A stretch of 64,000 nt of DNA from positions 1,659,204-1,723,203 of the forward strand of contig NZ_GL872413.1 in NCBI RefSeq assembly GCF_000192225.1. The letters are read 5' to 3'. The notes under the pieces were generated by a model, which did not search any database, was not told the DNA's origin, and was given only the letters and a program-made list of their open reading frames with translations. Shown piece by piece: positions 62,903 to 64,000 of this stretch; the first letter of the stretch is position 1, and each line of letters begins with the position of its first letter. The position numbers and the translations under genes were made by a program. This DNA comes from Capnocytophaga sp. oral taxon 338 str. F0234 (GTDB lineage: Bacteria; Bacteroidota; Bacteroidia; Flavobacteriales; Flavobacteriaceae).

Positions 62903-63319
62903 ATGATACATTTCTTTTATGAACTTCCTTTTGAATTACCGAATGAGGAAGCGGACTACCAGCGTTGGGTGCAACTAATCATAGCCTCAGAACGCAAAAA
63001 GGAAGGAGATATTAATTACATCTTCTGTAATGATGAATATCTACACAAGATCAATGTAGATTATCTGCAACATGATACCCTGACTGACATCATTACCTTT
63101 GATTATGGAAAGGATAACACTCTCTCAAGTGATATTTACATCTCAGTAGAAAGAGTAAAAGAAAATGCACAAGAATATGGTGTAGATTTGCCTACAGAAC
63201 TCCTCAGAGTCATGGCTCATGGTATTTTGCACCTGTGCGGTTACAAGGACAAAACTCCTGAGCAATCCCAAGAAATGCGCCAGAAAGAAGAAGAAAAGAT
63301 GGCTCTATTTTTAAAATAA
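62903..63319 (+). CDS. ybeY: Endoribonuclease YbeY (rRNA maturation)
   Basis: 138-aa single-strand RNase needed for 16S rRNA 3'-end maturation and ribosome quality control. Signature HGILHLCGYKDKTPEQSQEM near residue 110: the first two zinc His are kept, while the third His of the usual HGxLHLxGYDH is not (Lys-Asp in its place). I recall this as typical for Bacteroidota. Also conserved are LTDIITFDYG and LRVMAHG. Single gene, convergent with efp across a terminator hairpin. Confidence 0.92.
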   Translation: MIHFFYELPFELPNEEADYQRWVQLIIASERKKEGDINYIFCNDEYLHKINVDYLQHDTLTDIITFDYGKDNTLSSDIYISVERVKENAQEYGVDLPTELLRVMAHGILHLCGYKDKTPEQSQEMRQKEEEKMALFLK

Positions 63320-63355
63320 AAAGGAAAACCTTTGAACAGTAGTTCAAAGGTTTTC
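63319..63355. terminator. Terminator between ybeY and efp
   Basis: 14-bp perfect stem GAAAACCTTTGAAC/GTTCAAAGGTTTTC with AGTA loop. The minus-strand side continues CTTTTTATTTT, fitting efp; it probably works for both convergent genes. Confidence 0.8.
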
Positions 63356-63384
63356 TAATAAAAATATATTAAGCTATAAAAAAT

Positions 63385-63951
63385 TTAATCCTTCATTCTC
63401 TCCACATAAGTTCCTTTTTCAGTCTCTACCTTAATACGGTCTCCTTCATTGATAAAGAGAGGCACATTTACGATAGCTCCTGTTTCCACCGTAGCAGGTT
63501 TTGTTGCATTAGTTGCTGTATTTCCTTTTACTCCAGGTTCCACATGTGTTACTGTAAGAATTACATTAGCAGGCATTTCTACAGAGAGAGGGGTTTCATC
63601 TTCTGCATTGAAGATAATCATTACTACTTCTCCTTCTTTTAGCAAATCGGGGTAATCCAGCATATCACGACGAATATGTACCTGGTTGAAGTCCTCCACA
63701 TCCATAAATACCAACTCATCCGCCTCTGGGTAGAGGTACTGGAAAGAACGTGTTTCCACCCGCACATCATCTATTTTATGTCCTGCTGAGAAAGTATTAT
63801 CAATAGTCTTTCCTGTGGTTACACTCTTTAGTTTGGTTCTTACAAAGGCAGGACCTTTGCCTGGTTTTACATGAAGAAATTCGATGATTTTGTAAATGTC
63901 ATGATTGAAACGAATGCACAATCCTTTTTTAATATCAGCTGTACTTGCCAT
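63385..63951 (-). CDS. efp: Translation elongation factor P
   Basis: 188-aa protein that helps the ribosome pass proline-rich stretches. Three OB-type domains; the tip loop PGKGPAFVRTKLK has Lys32, the residue modified in many species. Typical end block VNVPLFINEGDRIKVETEKG. No lysine-modifying enzyme gene (epmA type) lies here. On the minus strand, the short stretch to the window edge shows no promoter, and a stop codon for a preceding gene may lie at 63985-63987, so efp is probably transcribed with the gene beyond the edge. Confidence 0.95.
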   Translation of the reverse strand: MASTADIKKGLCIRFNHDIYKIIEFLHVKPGKGPAFVRTKLKSVTTGKTIDNTFSAGHKIDDVRVETRSFQYLYPEADELVFMDVEDFNQVHIRRDMLDYPDLLKEGEVVMIIFNAEDETPLSVEMPANVILTVTHVEPGVKGNTATNATKPATVETGAIVNVPLFINEGDRIKVETEKGTYVERMKD

Positions 63952-64000
63952 ATTTATTAAATATATTTAATTACTTATTATTTTTTAAGGCTTCCTACCA

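Noticed and set aside
63985-64000. Possible last four codons (Gly-Arg-Lys-Pro-stop) of a gene upstream of efp on the minus strand, maybe lpxA
   Set aside because: Only 16 nt are visible; the frame and identity cannot be supported.
1-64000. CRISPR arrays, insertion sequences or rRNA genes
   Set aside because: No regularly spaced repeats, transposase motifs or rRNA-like stretches were found by reading both strands.

Overview
The window looks like chromosomal DNA of a low-GC Flavobacteriaceae bacterium, most probably Capnocytophaga or a close relative. The evidence is AT-rich DNA with many promoters of the Bacteroidota type (TTTG, about 19 nt, then TAnnTTTG), a 287-aa RpoD, a TonB-dependent receptor with an N-terminal carboxypeptidase-D-like domain, a SprE/PorW lipoprotein of the type IX secretion and gliding machinery, the Bacteroidota-type GlmU-like protein, a DksA-like protein with a single zinc-finger cysteine, and many lipoproteins. 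The genus is inferred from overall resemblance, not from a marker gene. I see no integrase, transposase, CRISPR array or rRNA operon.

Layout. 1-3.7 kb: partial unknown gene, tatC, a DoxX/MauE-thioredoxin-like protein and a DUF1599 protein (minus), then rsmE (plus). 3.8-10.3 kb: DUF349 coiled-coil protein, tRNA-Asn, a family-2 glycosyltransferase and two tandem paralogous secreted YD-repeat proteins. 10.8-14 kb: mrdA-rodA for cell elongation. 14-20 kb: two tandem prolyl-oligopeptidase lipoproteins and a succinate-semialdehyde-type dehydrogenase. 20-24 kb: lipocalin-like lipoprotein, then a minus operon with a small envelope protein, ribB with a degenerate ribA half, and the GlmU-like protein. 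24-29.6 kb: bacilliredoxin, K+ channel with a zinc ribbon, lipid-flippase-type ABC exporter, phosphohexomutase, secreted protein. 29.6-34 kb: atpZ without an adjacent ATP synthase operon, bactofilin, sprE/porW, rpoD. 34-39.5 kb: copper chaperone-like protein and copA, rpe, transglutaminase-like protein. 39.5-47.3 kb: TonB-dependent receptor, metE, nth without its Fe-S cluster cysteines, sdaA. 47.4-50.5 kb: nirK (with cytochrome c tail), nirV-like gene, SCO protein. 51-53.2 kb: a phage-style replication pair (DUF6291-type protein plus a short second DnaB). 53.2-58.6 kb: dksA-like, WG-repeat protein, ileS. 58.7-64 kb: relic of a lipoprotein gene, SprT-like protease, MerR regulator, M23 peptidase, exodeoxyribonuclease III, family-9 glycosyltransferase, ybeY, efp.

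How they fit together. Most genes are housekeeping. The accessory flavour comes from the nitrite-reduction cluster, the replication pair next to it, the two tandem duplications (YD-repeat proteins and prolyl oligopeptidases), and repeat-rich secreted proteins. Several starts were moved downstream of the longest ORF because a TAnnTTTG element lies inside or just upstream of the longer reading. I found no clear undescribed multigene system. The best leads are the YD-repeat pair, the DUF6291-DnaB pair, the cluster-less Nth, the degenerate RibA domain, and a fossil lipoprotein gene at about 58.8 kb.
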